Shown in pieces: positions 53,210 through 61,566 of a stretch of DNA of 64,000 nucleotides (position 1 is the first letter of the stretch; every line of letters begins with the position of its first letter). The stretch lies in contig DATMBG010000042.1 in the NCBI GenBank assembly GCA_035559535.1, positions 62,001-126,000 of the forward strand, in the 5' to 3' direction. Under the pieces are notes generated by a model. That model saw only the letters and a list, made by a program, of their open reading frames with translations, was not told the DNA's origin and made no database searches. The DNA comes from Candidatus Limnocylindrales bacterium (GTDB lineage Bacteria > Moduliflexota > Moduliflexia > Moduliflexales > JAUQPW01). A program made the position numbers and the translations under genes.

Positions 53210-54166
53210 ATGGGTATTTCTGCCGAAGATAAAGGTAAAGGAAAACGCATTATCATGCAGTTTTTTAAAACCATGGCTCACGTACAAAGAGCCCTTTTAG
53301 TCCTTTTTGAGAAGGACGAGTATCAGGGAATTCAACGTCTGTTGCTGTTGTTAAATCCTGAAAGTAAAGTGGAAATTGACTCGATTGACAACCTGCGCAG
53401 AGGGCTAAGCATGATTTTGCAACATATTTACTCCCTCCCCTTTGAGGATAAAGAAGGGCATTTTCTGGAATTGATGCGATGTAAATCCCATCAGGAAGTC
53501 CTCCAAAAAGAAAAAGCGGCTTTTATTGATTATTTTCTGGGCAATCAGCCCGTGTTCAAGAGTTATTTAAAACAAGTTGCCGTGGAGGATGGAAACTATT
53601 ATGTTTTCAATCAAATTTGTAAAGAACTTCTCAACCGTCAGGAAGAAGTGAAAGACTTAAGGACTTTTAAAAGCAGCCTGAGGGATTTGCAGAATATATT
53701 GGCCAGGCGCATGGCTAATGGAAGTAGTGAGGAAGCTATTCTGGAGGATTTAAAAAAGAAAGTTAAAGAAGCCCCTGCTTCTGGATCTGTCTCGATTCCC
53801 AAACCAGGGTTCTCTGCCTTAGAACTCGTTCCCGACAATAAATCTCCCCATACCGGTGAAGAGGCCGGTAAATATAACTCTTCCCTGGTATCTGAACGTG
53901 CCCCATCGCTTTCCCTACAGCCTCCTTCTGAGGAAGAAAAACGCCGGGCCATAGAAACGATTCTGAATGGACCTAAGTATGAACCCCTTCGAAGGCTTCT
54001 ACTTAAAACGGTTGTAGAAGATCCCCAATTTCATACTTTTCAAAGTTATCTCAATAATATCCTGCCTCCGCCAGAACGGATTGTGGCCAGAGATTTAGAT
54101 TCCTTTTCTAAAGGTCTCCAGAGGATTAAAGAATTCAGAGATAATCTGGAAAGGGAGTTAAGTTAG
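53210..54166 (+). CDS. Protein of unknown function with repeated helical modules
   Basis: 318 residues, no signal peptide or membrane segment. Not recognised. Three helical modules look related: residues about 30-70 (KDEYQGIQRLLLLL, NLRRGLSMIL), about 105-160 (NQPVFKSYLKQVAVED, SLRDLQNILA) and about 245-310 (PKYEPLRRLLLKTVVED, SFSKGLQRIKEF). Each ends in a (F/L)xxxLxxI segment. A polar Ser/Pro linker (about 180-230) joins the last two. The AGGGAG before the ATG and a clear promoter support that it is a real gene. Next gene is the GT9 enzyme, 94 bp downstream. Confidence 0.65.
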   Translation: MGISAEDKGKGKRIIMQFFKTMAHVQRALLVLFEKDEYQGIQRLLLLLNPESKVEIDSIDNLRRGLSMILQHIYSLPFEDKEGHFLELMRCKSHQEVLQKEKAAFIDYFLGNQPVFKSYLKQVAVEDGNYYVFNQICKELLNRQEEVKDLRTFKSSLRDLQNILARRMANGSSEEAILEDLKKKVKEAPASGSVSIPKPGFSALELVPDNKSPHTGEEAGKYNSSLVSERAPSLSLQPPSEEEKRRAIETILNGPKYEPLRRLLLKTVVEDPQFHTFQSYLNNILPPPERIVARDLDSFSKGLQRIKEFRDNLERELS

Positions 54167-54260
54167 AAGCGTCCTTGGGTTATGAAGTAATCGAGTTTTA
54201 ACCCTGGCGAATCAAACCGGATTTCATCGGTAGATAAATCTTCTGGGGTTACCTGCAAGC

Positions 54261-55316
54261 ATGTTTCACAAGATTTTAGTAGTACAGACGGCCTTTATCG
54301 GGGATGTTTTATTGACAACCCCCCTGCTAAAGGCTCTTCGTCAACTCTTCCCATATACTACCATCTCGGTCCTTGTTCGGCCCCCCTCCCAATCCTTACT
54401 TAAAAATAATCCCGATGTAGATGAAATTCTCATCTATGACAAGCGGGACTCCGATAAAGGAATCAAGGCTTTCTTTAGAGTTGTCAAAGAACTCCGGAAG
54501 TCCAATTTTAACCTGGCCTTATCGCCCCACCGCTCCTTACGAACCGCCTTGCTTTTATGGATGGCTGGAATTCCTAAACGAATCGGATTCAAAACCGGAT
54601 TGGGTCAGTATTTGTATCACCATAGAGTTCCTTTTCGCTCCTATAAGCATGACATCGAACGTAATCTTTCTCTTTTGGCTCCTTTGACCTTGACTCCCAA
54701 GATTTTTTCCACAGAGATGGTCCTTCCTGTAATCCAGGAGGATCAGGAGGCTGCCGCCCAACTTCTGGAAAGGGCGGGTGTAGATTTAAAGAGAAAACCT
54801 CTTATTGGAATCAGCCCGGGTTCCATATGGCCGACCAAAAGATGGATTCCGGAGAAATTCTCGGAATTAATTCCCCGACTCATAGAAAATTACCGGGGAA
54901 CCGTCCTTCTTTTAGGAAGCAAGGAAGACCTTGACCTTTGCAAGAAAATTTCTTCTCAATGTCGATTTAGCTCGGAGGATCAACGTCGTTGTCTGATCAA
55001 TCTGGCCGGCCAGACAACGCTATCGGATTTGGCTGCAATCATCGACCGATGCGATCTCTTTATCACCAACGACAGCGGCCCGATGCATATTGCATCGGCA
55101 AGAAAGATTCCTACCGTCGCTATTTTTGGCTCTACGGTACCCTCTCAAGGCTACGCACCTTTACATAAAAAAGCCGTTGTGGTTGAAAAAACGCTTCCCT
55201 GCAGACCCTGTGGGGAGCACGGACGCAAGAAATGTCCCCAGGGTCATTTCCTCTGCATGAAAGCCATTACGGTAGAGGATGTTTTAGGAGCTGCCGAAAG
55301 TCTCCTGGGTATTTAA
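54261..55316 (+). CDS. Heptosyltransferase-like glycosyltransferase (GT9)
   Basis: 351 residues, GT-B fold of the GT9 family, which add ADP-heptose to lipid A-KDO. N-terminal ILVVQTAFIGDVLLTTPLLKAL, then the sugar-nucleotide signature LFITNDSGPMHIASA and FGSTVPSQGYAP. The first gene of a five-gene glycosyltransferase run on the plus strand, so lipopolysaccharide core assembly is likely. A cysteine-rich C-terminal segment (CRPCGEHGRKKCPQGHFLCM) resembles that of the second GT9 gene at 59002-60024. Acts at the inner-membrane cytoplasmic face. Confidence 0.92.
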   Translation: MFHKILVVQTAFIGDVLLTTPLLKALRQLFPYTTISVLVRPPSQSLLKNNPDVDEILIYDKRDSDKGIKAFFRVVKELRKSNFNLALSPHRSLRTALLLWMAGIPKRIGFKTGLGQYLYHHRVPFRSYKHDIERNLSLLAPLTLTPKIFSTEMVLPVIQEDQEAAAQLLERAGVDLKRKPLIGISPGSIWPTKRWIPEKFSELIPRLIENYRGTVLLLGSKEDLDLCKKISSQCRFSSEDQRRCLINLAGQTTLSDLAAIIDRCDLFITNDSGPMHIASARKIPTVAIFGSTVPSQGYAPLHKKAVVVEKTLPCRPCGEHGRKKCPQGHFLCMKAITVEDVLGAAESLLGI

Positions 55317-55373
55317 AAAGACAGGAAGATGGAGTAGGGGAGTGTGGGGTGTGGGAGTAGGGAGGTGTGGGAA

Positions 55374-55401
55374 GTAGGGGCGGAAGGCCTTCCGCCCCTA
55401 C
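55374..55401. repeat. 28-bp palindrome, variant GCGGAAGG
   Basis: GTAGGGGCGGAAGG joined to its exact reverse complement. Confidence 0.9.
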
Positions 55402-55531
55402 TTGGAGATCTGCCGGTTTTCCCTTTCCCCACTCCACCCCCTTCCCTCCCCGCCTGCGGGGAGGGAGAGAGGGGCCAGGGGGGTGTTGGGGTTAATAAAG
55501 TAATTCCTTCTGGTCTTATGCTGGTGCTTGA

Positions 55532-55559
55532 GTAGGGGCGGAAGGCCTTCCGCCCCTAC
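55532..55559. repeat. 28-bp palindrome, variant GCGGAAGG
   Basis: Same as 55374-55401. Confidence 0.9.
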
Positions 55560-55694
55560 TTAAAAAAGGCGGGCACAGTATAGGGAAAAAACCTGTTATC
55601 CCTATAAGAAAAGCTTGCATAAGGTCACCCCACTGCGGCTAACCTTCTTAACCCGCCTATGGAGTCAGGGGGTCAGGCGAGAAAAAATCTAACA

Positions 55695-55720
55695 TAGGGG
55701 CGTACGGCCGTACGCCCCTA
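55695..55720. repeat. 26-bp palindrome, variant GCGTACGG
   Basis: TAGGGGCGTACGG joined to its exact reverse complement. Confidence 0.9.
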
Positions 55721-55744
55721 CTCCCCGACCTTCATACTTCGGAG

Positions 55745-56884
55745 ATGAATATCGCTCACATAACAACAGAGGTTTCATGGCGAGGTGGAGAGGTCCAATT
55801 GTTTTATTTGTCCCTGGGTCTGGCCCGAAAAGGTTACACCAACTTTCTCATCACCCCGCCTGGAAGTGCCCTGGCCGGGAGAGTTGAAGCTCTTGAAGAA
55901 CCTTCCTTAAAGCCCCATCTGAAAATCATTACCCTTTCCATGAGGGGAGAATGGGATGTTCAGGCCGTCTTTCGGATGGCTCAAATTTTACGTCAAGAAC
56001 AGGTTCACATCCTCCACATGCATACGGCCCATGCGGTAACTTTGGGTTCTCTGGCCGGTAAAATTGCCCGAATTCCCGTCTGTATCCTCTCCCGCAGGGT
56101 TCAATTTCCCCTTCGCTCCCGATTAAGCCGATTCAAGTATCAATGGGGTATCGACAAAATTATAGCCGTTTCCCATGAAGTCCGAAGTCAGCTTCTGAGA
56201 AGTGGAATCGAGGAAGATAAAATCATTGTAATCCCCAGTGGGGTCGATTTAGTCAGGTTTAATCCCCGGATCCTATCCGGCCGATTACATCTGGAACTCA
56301 AGCTTCCTGAAGATGCCTTACTGGTGGGTGTCATAGGATATCTCTCTCCCGAAAAAGGTCAATCTTTGCTGATTCAGGCCGTTCCCGAGATCTTGAAACA
56401 GATTCCAGAAGTCAAAGTTATCCTGGTGGGGGATGGTCCCTTGCGATCAGCCCTTCAAAGCCAGATCAATACCCTGGGTTTAAATCAAACCGTTTATTTG
56501 TTGGGATTCCGGTCGGATATTCCTGAAATTCTGGCAGATCTGGATATCCTTCTCTCAACCTCTTTCTCTGAAGGCTCTCCAGGCACTGTAAAGGAGGCCA
56601 TGGCCCTGGGAAAACCGGTCATAGCCCTGGATACAGGTGGGGTCCGGGAACTTATTACCCATGGAGTTGAAGGAATCCTGATTCCTTATCGGGAAGCTGC
56701 AAAGGGAGGTTTTCATAAAGAACTCGTGGGGGAGCTAGCCGCTGCAGTTATTGCCTTGCTGAAGGATAGGAAGAAAAGACAACACATGGGCCAGGCCGCC
56801 GTCAAGAAAATCCAGGCCTACGGCATGGATAAGATGGTCGAAAGGACAGAAGCTCTTTACCTGGAAATTTTAAGAAAAAAGTAG
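55745..56884 (+). CDS. Glycosyltransferase family 4
   Basis: 379 residues, GT-B retaining enzyme. N-terminal TEVSWRGGEVQLFYLSLGLARKG (acceptor side), HMHTAHAVTLGS, and the donor half with VGVIGYLSPEKGQ and SFSEGSPGTVKEAMALGKPV (the E-x7-E signature). The TAG stop is inside a palindromic repeat copy (GTAGGGACG), so the repeat defines the gene's end. Second in the glycosyltransferase run. The sugar and acceptor are unknown. Confidence 0.92.
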   Translation: MNIAHITTEVSWRGGEVQLFYLSLGLARKGYTNFLITPPGSALAGRVEALEEPSLKPHLKIITLSMRGEWDVQAVFRMAQILRQEQVHILHMHTAHAVTLGSLAGKIARIPVCILSRRVQFPLRSRLSRFKYQWGIDKIIAVSHEVRSQLLRSGIEEDKIIVIPSGVDLVRFNPRILSGRLHLELKLPEDALLVGVIGYLSPEKGQSLLIQAVPEILKQIPEVKVILVGDGPLRSALQSQINTLGLNQTVYLLGFRSDIPEILADLDILLSTSFSEGSPGTVKEAMALGKPVIALDTGGVRELITHGVEGILIPYREAAKGGFHKELVGELAAAVIALLKDRKKRQHMGQAAVKKIQAYGMDKMVERTEALYLEILRKK

Positions 56885-56908
56885 GGACGTAAGGCCTTAC
56901 GCCCCTAC
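56881..56908. repeat. 28-bp palindrome with gene stop codon
   Basis: GTAGGGACGTAAGG then CCTTACGCCCCTAC, one mismatch. Its bases 2-4 are the TAG stop of the upstream glycosyltransferase. Followed by AAGAACACGG, also seen after the copy at 61309-61348. Confidence 0.9.
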
Positions 56909-56962
56909 AAGAACACGGTAAAGTCACTGTAACCGTTACAACGGTAAATTCTTCCTTGACTT

Positions 56963-56990
56963 GTACGGGCGTACGGCTGTACGCCCGTAC
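56963..56990. repeat. 28-bp palindrome, diverged
   Basis: GTACGGGCGTACGG then CTGTACGCCCGTAC; imperfect at the centre. Lies 11 bp before the GT2 start. Confidence 0.8.
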
Positions 56991-57001
56991 TTATTAAGTA
57001 T

Positions 57002-57817
57002 ATGTCCGCTTTATCTGTAACCCTCATCACCTATAACGAGGAAAATAAGATCGCCGACGCCCTGGAAAGTGTTAAGTGGGCAGATGAAATCGTTGTTGTC
57101 GATTCTTTCAGTACCGATCGTACCCTGGAGATTTGCAAACGTTATACCGATAAAGTCTATCAGATTCCCTGGCAGGGCTATGTAGTTCAAAAAAACCTGG
57201 CCCTGGAAAAGGCATCCCATGAATGGATTTTAAACCTGGATGCCGATGAGCGGGTCTCTCCGGAACTGGCAGAGGAAATAAAGAGGGCTTTACAAACCGA
57301 TGAGTTTGACGGTTATTATATCCCGAGGCGGGTTTTTTACCTGGGAACCTGGATCCGATATGCCGGCTGGTACCCGGACTATAAACTGCGATTGTTTAAG
57401 AAGAGCCTGGCCAGGTGGGAAGGACCGGGCATCCATGAAAAGGTGGTATTAAAGGGAAGGGTCGGCTACTTGAAGGGAGACCTTTACCACTTTTCCTACG
57501 ATAATTTAGCTCATCACGTCAACAAGATTAACCAGTTTACCACCATTGCCGCTGAACAGATCCGAAAACCCGTTCGAGGTCATACCATTTTTTTGAGGGC
57601 GCTTTTTGCTTTTTTCAAGAAATATTTCCTTAAAAGAGCTTTCTTAGAGGGAACCCGGGGCCTTATTATAAGTGGAATGTCCGCTTTTCAGGTATTTATT
57701 AAATATGCCAAGATGTGGGAACTCTCCCAAAATCCCAAAGGGCATGGGGACACGAAACCATGGGAACTCGGGAAAATTGATAAGGCGCGGGAGCAGGAGG
57801 ACTTGGAAAGGCAATGA
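57002..57817 (+). CDS. Glycosyltransferase family 2 (WaaE/KdtX-like)
   Basis: 271 residues. It starts with SVTLITYNEENKIADALESV, has the DxD motif (LNLDADERVS) and VVVDSFSTDRT. The YLGTWIRYAGWYPDYKLRLFKK segment and the later basic, aromatic tail match the LPS core glucosyltransferase group. A membrane-associated patch (FLRALFAFFKKYFLKRAF) lies near residues 200-220. Third in the run; core oligosaccharide synthesis is the best guess. Confidence 0.9.
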   Translation: MSALSVTLITYNEENKIADALESVKWADEIVVVDSFSTDRTLEICKRYTDKVYQIPWQGYVVQKNLALEKASHEWILNLDADERVSPELAEEIKRALQTDEFDGYYIPRRVFYLGTWIRYAGWYPDYKLRLFKKSLARWEGPGIHEKVVLKGRVGYLKGDLYHFSYDNLAHHVNKINQFTTIAAEQIRKPVRGHTIFLRALFAFFKKYFLKRAFLEGTRGLIISGMSAFQVFIKYAKMWELSQNPKGHGDTKPWELGKIDKAREQEDLERQ

Positions 57818-57853
57818 ATTATCTTCCACCTCCCTGTCTTTAGTCCTAAGAAA

Positions 57854-58984
57854 ATGAACCTTCTTCAGATCATCAATGTCCGCTGGTGGAACGCAGAAGC
57901 TTCCTATGCCTTGAATTTATCCAAAGGTCTTCGGGACCGGGGACATAAAGTAACCATCCTGGGCCTTCCCCATAGTCCGGTTATACGCCGGGCGGAGGAA
58001 GAAAATTTCCCGATCCTTACCTCCTTTGACCTGTGGGGTTTTAATCCCTATACGCTCTACAAGGGATTCCGCGGATTTTTGCGCTTCCTGAATCAGGAAA
58101 GATTCGATGTGATCAATGCCCACCGCTCGGAAGGATACTGCTTCGTTGCCCTGGCTGCTAAACTGGCTCAAAATAAACCGGCCCTGGTACGAACCCGGGG
58201 GGATATGCGTCCGGTCCGAAATAACCCCTTAAACCGATTCTTGTATGGAAAATGGACCGATAAGGTGATTACCTCTGGGGAAGTCATTCGAAGGAATCTA
58301 TGCCGGGATCTCTTTCTTTCTGCTCATCAGGTTCAAACCATCTACGGGAGTGTAGATCTCCAAAGATTTCATCCTTTTTTAGATGGAAGGGTGAAAAGAA
58401 AAGAACTTACCCTTGAGGAAAACGTCAAACTTATCGGCATCATCGGAAGAGTAGGATACATCAAGGGGCATCAATATCTTATCGCAGCGGCTTCCAAGAT
58501 TATTCAGATAGATCCTTCGGTCCGATTTTTATTGGCGATTAAGGAAGAAGATGAAGACATTGTGCGACTCAAAGACCTCATCGGGCAACTCCATCTTTCC
58601 CCTTATTTTATCCTGACAGGGTTTCATCCGGATATTGAGAAGGTCATGGCGGCATTGGATATAGGTATTGTAACTTCTATTGGATCAGAGGCCAATTGTC
58701 GGGTAGTTTTAGAGTTGATGGCATCGGGAAAGCCAATCGTAGCTACCCAGGTTGGAATTATTCCAGAGGTTATCGATAACGGCGTGAATGGAGTGCTGGT
58801 ACCTCCTAAAAATTCAGAAGCCCTGGCCGAGGCCATCGGTTTTCTGTTAAAAAATCCGGAAAAAGCCCGCAGTTTAGCCCAAGAAGCCCGTAAAACCGCC
58901 GAACGTAGATTTAATATCCATCGCCTGGTAGAGGAAACCGAGGCGGTTTATCGGGAGGCTTTAAAGGTCAGGCTGGTAAGATAA
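57854..58984 (+). CDS. Glycosyltransferase family 4
   Basis: 376 residues, GT-B fold. It starts with MNLLQIINVRWWNAEASYALNLSKGL, has INAHRSEGYCF and a donor half with IGIIGRVGYIKGHQ and GSEANCRVVLELMASGKPIVAT (an S/E-x7-E variant). Differs from the GT4 at 55745 in acceptor side. Its start follows the GT2 gene by 36 bp. Unknown sugar and acceptor. Confidence 0.92.
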   Translation: MNLLQIINVRWWNAEASYALNLSKGLRDRGHKVTILGLPHSPVIRRAEEENFPILTSFDLWGFNPYTLYKGFRGFLRFLNQERFDVINAHRSEGYCFVALAAKLAQNKPALVRTRGDMRPVRNNPLNRFLYGKWTDKVITSGEVIRRNLCRDLFLSAHQVQTIYGSVDLQRFHPFLDGRVKRKELTLEENVKLIGIIGRVGYIKGHQYLIAAASKIIQIDPSVRFLLAIKEEDEDIVRLKDLIGQLHLSPYFILTGFHPDIEKVMAALDIGIVTSIGSEANCRVVLELMASGKPIVATQVGIIPEVIDNGVNGVLVPPKNSEALAEAIGFLLKNPEKARSLAQEARKTAERRFNIHRLVEETEAVYREALKVRLVR

Positions 58985-59001
58985 GGACGAAAATTTCTAA
59001 A

Positions 59002-60024
59002 ATGTTGGAAGCCCATAAAATACTCGTTATTCAACTTCGTCAGGTAGGAGATGTCCTTCTCACTACCCCCGCTTTGAGGGTCTTGCGGACCTACTATCCC
59101 CATAGCCATATAGCTTTTCTGACGGAAAGAGCTTCCGCTCCTCTGGTCAGGAATAACCCTCATCTGGATGAGGTGATTATAAGAAATCGCTACGGTTCCT
59201 GGCGGGAAGAACTTGAACTGATCCGTCAGATTCGCCGTCAGCAATACGATTTGGTCCTTGATTTCTTCAGAAATCCCCGAAGTGGCTGGCTTACGCTTCT
59301 CAGCGGAGCAAAATATCGGGTGGCCAGCTACCATCCTCTCAGGGCTTTTTTTTACAATATTACACCCAAAATTCAGGCCGGCAAAGGCTATGCCACTCTG
59401 GATAAGCTCGCCTTGTTAAAGGCCATCGGCCTGGAAGGAGATCTCACTCCGCCCTATCTGGAAGTACCCGAAGAAGCCAGGGCTTATATCGAGGAATTTC
59501 TCGCCGCTCAGGGCATCTCTAAGCCTGACTTGGTCATCACTATCAGTCCTACAAGCCGAAGGCAACATCGGAAATGGATACCGGAGAAATATGCCCAATT
59601 AGCCGACTGGCTTTCAGATACCTGTGGAGCTAAAATCATCTTTCTCTGGGGACCCGGAGAAAAAGAAGAAGTGGTATCGATCCTCAAAAAATGCCATCGT
59701 CCCCATATCCTGGCCTGTCCTACCGACCTTCTTCAACTGGCTGCTCTGTTGGATAAAAGCCGGCTTCATATCGGAAATGAATCGGCTCCCCGACATATCG
59801 CGGTAGCCAGAGGAACCCCCACGCTAACCATTCTGGGACCGACAAATGAAGCAAACTGGACCTACCCTTCGCCTTTCCATCGGGTGGTCTATGAATCCGT
59901 CTCCTGCCGACCCTGTGAAAAGAAAAGTTGTGCCTACCAGATGGAGTGTATGCGATATCTGACGGTAGAAAAGGTAGCCGAAGCCTGTAAAGAACTTCTT
60001 GAACAGATAAGGAGTGAAGACTAA
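59002..60024 (+). CDS. Heptosyltransferase-like glycosyltransferase (GT9)
   Basis: 340 residues. N-terminal HKILVIQLRQVGDVLLTTPALRVLR, nucleotide-sugar signature LHIGNESAPRHIAVARGTP and LGPTNEANWTYPS fit GT9. The C terminus has a cysteine cluster (CRPCEKKSCAYQMECM) like its paralog at 54261-55316. Starts 17 bp after the GT4 gene, so co-transcribed. Fifth and last of the run. Two of the five enzymes being GT9 supports a core with at least two heptose-like residues. Confidence 0.92.
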   Translation: MLEAHKILVIQLRQVGDVLLTTPALRVLRTYYPHSHIAFLTERASAPLVRNNPHLDEVIIRNRYGSWREELELIRQIRRQQYDLVLDFFRNPRSGWLTLLSGAKYRVASYHPLRAFFYNITPKIQAGKGYATLDKLALLKAIGLEGDLTPPYLEVPEEARAYIEEFLAAQGISKPDLVITISPTSRRQHRKWIPEKYAQLADWLSDTCGAKIIFLWGPGEKEEVVSILKKCHRPHILACPTDLLQLAALLDKSRLHIGNESAPRHIAVARGTPTLTILGPTNEANWTYPSPFHRVVYESVSCRPCEKKSCAYQMECMRYLTVEKVAEACKELLEQIRSED

Positions 60025-60058
60025 GAGAGGGCTTCTCTACCTGCTGAAGGCTGAAGGA

Positions 60059-60086
60059 GTAGGGGCGTAAGGCCTTACGCCCCTAC
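60059..60086. repeat. 28-bp palindrome, consensus
   Basis: GTAGGGGCGTAAGG joined to its exact reverse complement. Followed by GTTCTT. Confidence 0.95.
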
Positions 60087-60156
60087 GTTCTTAAATCCCC
60101 AACTTGATGCAAAGGTCTGCGACCTTGCAGATTTATAATATTGGCATTTAGATAAA

Positions 60157-60184
60157 GTAGGGGCGTAAGGCCTTACGCCCCTAC
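60157..60184. repeat. 28-bp palindrome, consensus
   Basis: Identical to 60059-60086; also followed by GTTCTT. Confidence 0.95.
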
Positions 60185-60330
60185 GTTCTTTAACCTTTCT
60201 CTTTATCCCCTAGATAAAAATTATGACCGAAAAGTTTTTATAGCACCTTGACAATCTACCGGCAGAAATATCTTTTTAATAAACTCCTTTTGAGGACCCC
60301 GGAGGGTACCCCATAGACATCAAACTAAGA

Positions 60331-60358
60331 GTAGGGGCATAAGGCCTTATGCCCCTAC
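60331..60358. repeat. 28-bp palindrome, GCATAAGG variant
   Basis: GTAGGGGCATAAGG joined to its exact reverse complement: a compensated change, both arms differ together. Confidence 0.92.
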
Positions 60359-60529
60359 AATTTGTAAAGCTAATTTTGGGTTATTCTCCTTCACCCCAGA
60401 CCCCTCCCCCCTCTTCCCCCGTGGACGGGGGGAAGGGGTGGGGGCGGAGAGGGGAGTGGAGAGTTGATCTGGAGACTTGCCGGCTCCTTGCTCCCCTTGT
60501 GGAAGCGGGACCGGGGGTGAGGGGAAAGA

Positions 60530-60557
60530 GTAGGGGCGTAAGGCCTTACGCCCCTAC
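60530..60557. repeat. 28-bp palindrome, consensus
   Basis: Identical to 60059-60086, followed by AAG. Confidence 0.95.
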
Positions 60558-60610
60558 AAGAAATGGAACGCTTAGGGTGCCTGATGGAATAAAGAGATAG
60601 GAGGATAAAG

Positions 60611-61318
60611 ATGAAGTATCGCGAAATAGCCGAAGAAATTTCTTCTCATCTGGAACTGGACATTCCTCCCATAGGCCTTTCGTTTGTCGAAACCCTACCG
60701 GATGGAATACCTGTATTTGACCGGGATACACCTTCTGCCTGTAGCTTCTGGCGAAAAGCGGAGTCCGCCATCTTCTATGCTCCGGCAGAAAAGCATTTTA
60801 ACTGCCCGGTGGGTTCAAAGGTCATGGGATTTGATATGCCCGAAGCGATTCAAGAGGAACTTAAAGGATTTGTTCAGAAGATGTGCAATGCCGGCTATTT
60901 ATCCCCGGAAGAAGCTGAAAAACTTCCTTCCATCAAGAAGAAAAAGAGTGGAATTGTCTACGGACCTTTGAAGGATTTCCCCCTGGAACCCGATTTAATC
61001 TTAATGTGGTTGACGCCACGCCAGGCCATGCTATGCGGCGAGGCTGCCGGAAATGTCCGTTGGACCTCAATTTCCCCCTCTGCTACCTTTGGACGACCGG
61101 CCTGTGCAGCTTTACCCATTGCATTTGAACAAGGACGATCTACCCTCTCCCTGGGTTGTATGGGTATGCGAACCTTTACCGAAATTCAAGAAGATAAAAT
61201 CCTGGCGGTTCTCCCAGGGAAAAGGATTCAGGAATTTCTTGAAGCCCTGAAGGTCACCCTTGAAGCTAATCGGGTCATGAAAGCCTTCTACCAGGAACAT
61301 AAAGCAAAGTTCTTGTAG
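60611..61318 (+). CDS. DUF169 family protein
   Basis: 235 residues. Characteristic DUF169 patterns: IPPIGLSFVE, CSFWRKAESAIFYAPAEKHFNCPVG and LMWLTPRQAMLCGEAAG with conserved cysteines. The function is unknown. An AGGAGG lies 8 bp before the ATG. The last codons (AAG TTC TTG) and TAG stop are made largely of a 40-bp palindromic repeat (61309-61348), so its C-terminal end (KFL) may be repeat-derived. Confidence 0.88.
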   Translation: MKYREIAEEISSHLELDIPPIGLSFVETLPDGIPVFDRDTPSACSFWRKAESAIFYAPAEKHFNCPVGSKVMGFDMPEAIQEELKGFVQKMCNAGYLSPEEAEKLPSIKKKKSGIVYGPLKDFPLEPDLILMWLTPRQAMLCGEAAGNVRWTSISPSATFGRPACAALPIAFEQGRSTLSLGCMGMRTFTEIQEDKILAVLPGKRIQEFLEALKVTLEANRVMKAFYQEHKAKFL

Positions 61319-61348
61319 GGGCGTAAGGCCTTACGCCCCTACAAGAAC
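61309..61348. repeat. 40-bp perfect palindrome overlapping a gene end
   Basis: GTTCTTGTAGGGGCGTAAGG joined to its exact reverse complement. The most complete copy; it shows that the element extends to GTTCTT...AAGAAC. The DUF169 stop TAG is inside it. Confidence 0.95.
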
Positions 61349-61353
61349 ACGGA

Positions 61354-61374
61354 GCCTTACGCCCCTATAAGAAC
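61354..61374. repeat. Half copy of the palindrome
   Basis: GCCTTACGCCCCTATAAGAAC, the right half with one change, directly after 61309-61348 and again followed by ACGGAG. Confidence 0.8.
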
Positions 61375-61480
61375 ACGGAGTATAGAGGCTAAATAGCGAT
61401 TCAAGAAGGAATACTCAGTTCCCTGAGAGCCGGTAGTTGAAGCAGGGGGAAGTTTCTTTCATTAAATTCTATTTTTTTCC

Positions 61481-61509
61481 TTGACGGAAATTTTCTTTGA
61501 AGCTATTAT
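61481..61509 (+). promoter_or_regulatory. Promoter of the GntR gene
   Basis: TTGACG (61481-61486), 17-bp spacer, TATTAT (61504-61509): five of six matches in each hexamer, with optimal spacing. Confidence 0.75.
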
Positions 61510-61510
61510 T

Positions 61511-61528
61511 GTTATAGTGTTCTATAAC
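61511..61528 (+). promoter_or_regulatory. GntR-type operator
   Basis: GTTATAG-TGTT-CTATAAC is a perfect 7-bp inverted repeat directly after the -10 box, at the expected transcription start. Its position gives autorepression by blocking initiation. The form is like known YtrA-subfamily operators. Confidence 0.65.
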
Positions 61529-61566
61529 ACTTTAAGTTCAAATTCCAGATTGGGGAATTTTTGGCC

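Larger units (their letters stand above)
55317..55744. other. Repeat-rich spacer
   Basis: About 430 bp with no gene: a G-rich block (55325-55380), three palindromic repeats (55374-55401, 55532-55559, 55695-55720) and other GC-rich blocks including a GGGGGTCAGG-GAGAAAAAA tail like those of the dispersed repeats. Confidence 0.55.
60025..60610. other. Repeat-packed spacer
   Basis: About 590 bp without a gene: four palindromic repeat copies (60059-60086, 60157-60184, 60331-60358, 60530-60557) and a C-rich/G-rich element centred at 60414-60432. Confidence 0.6.

Noticed and set aside
60349-60600. Small gene
   Set aside because: Consists of repeat DNA, including translated palindromes (GVRPYAPT), with no ribosome site.
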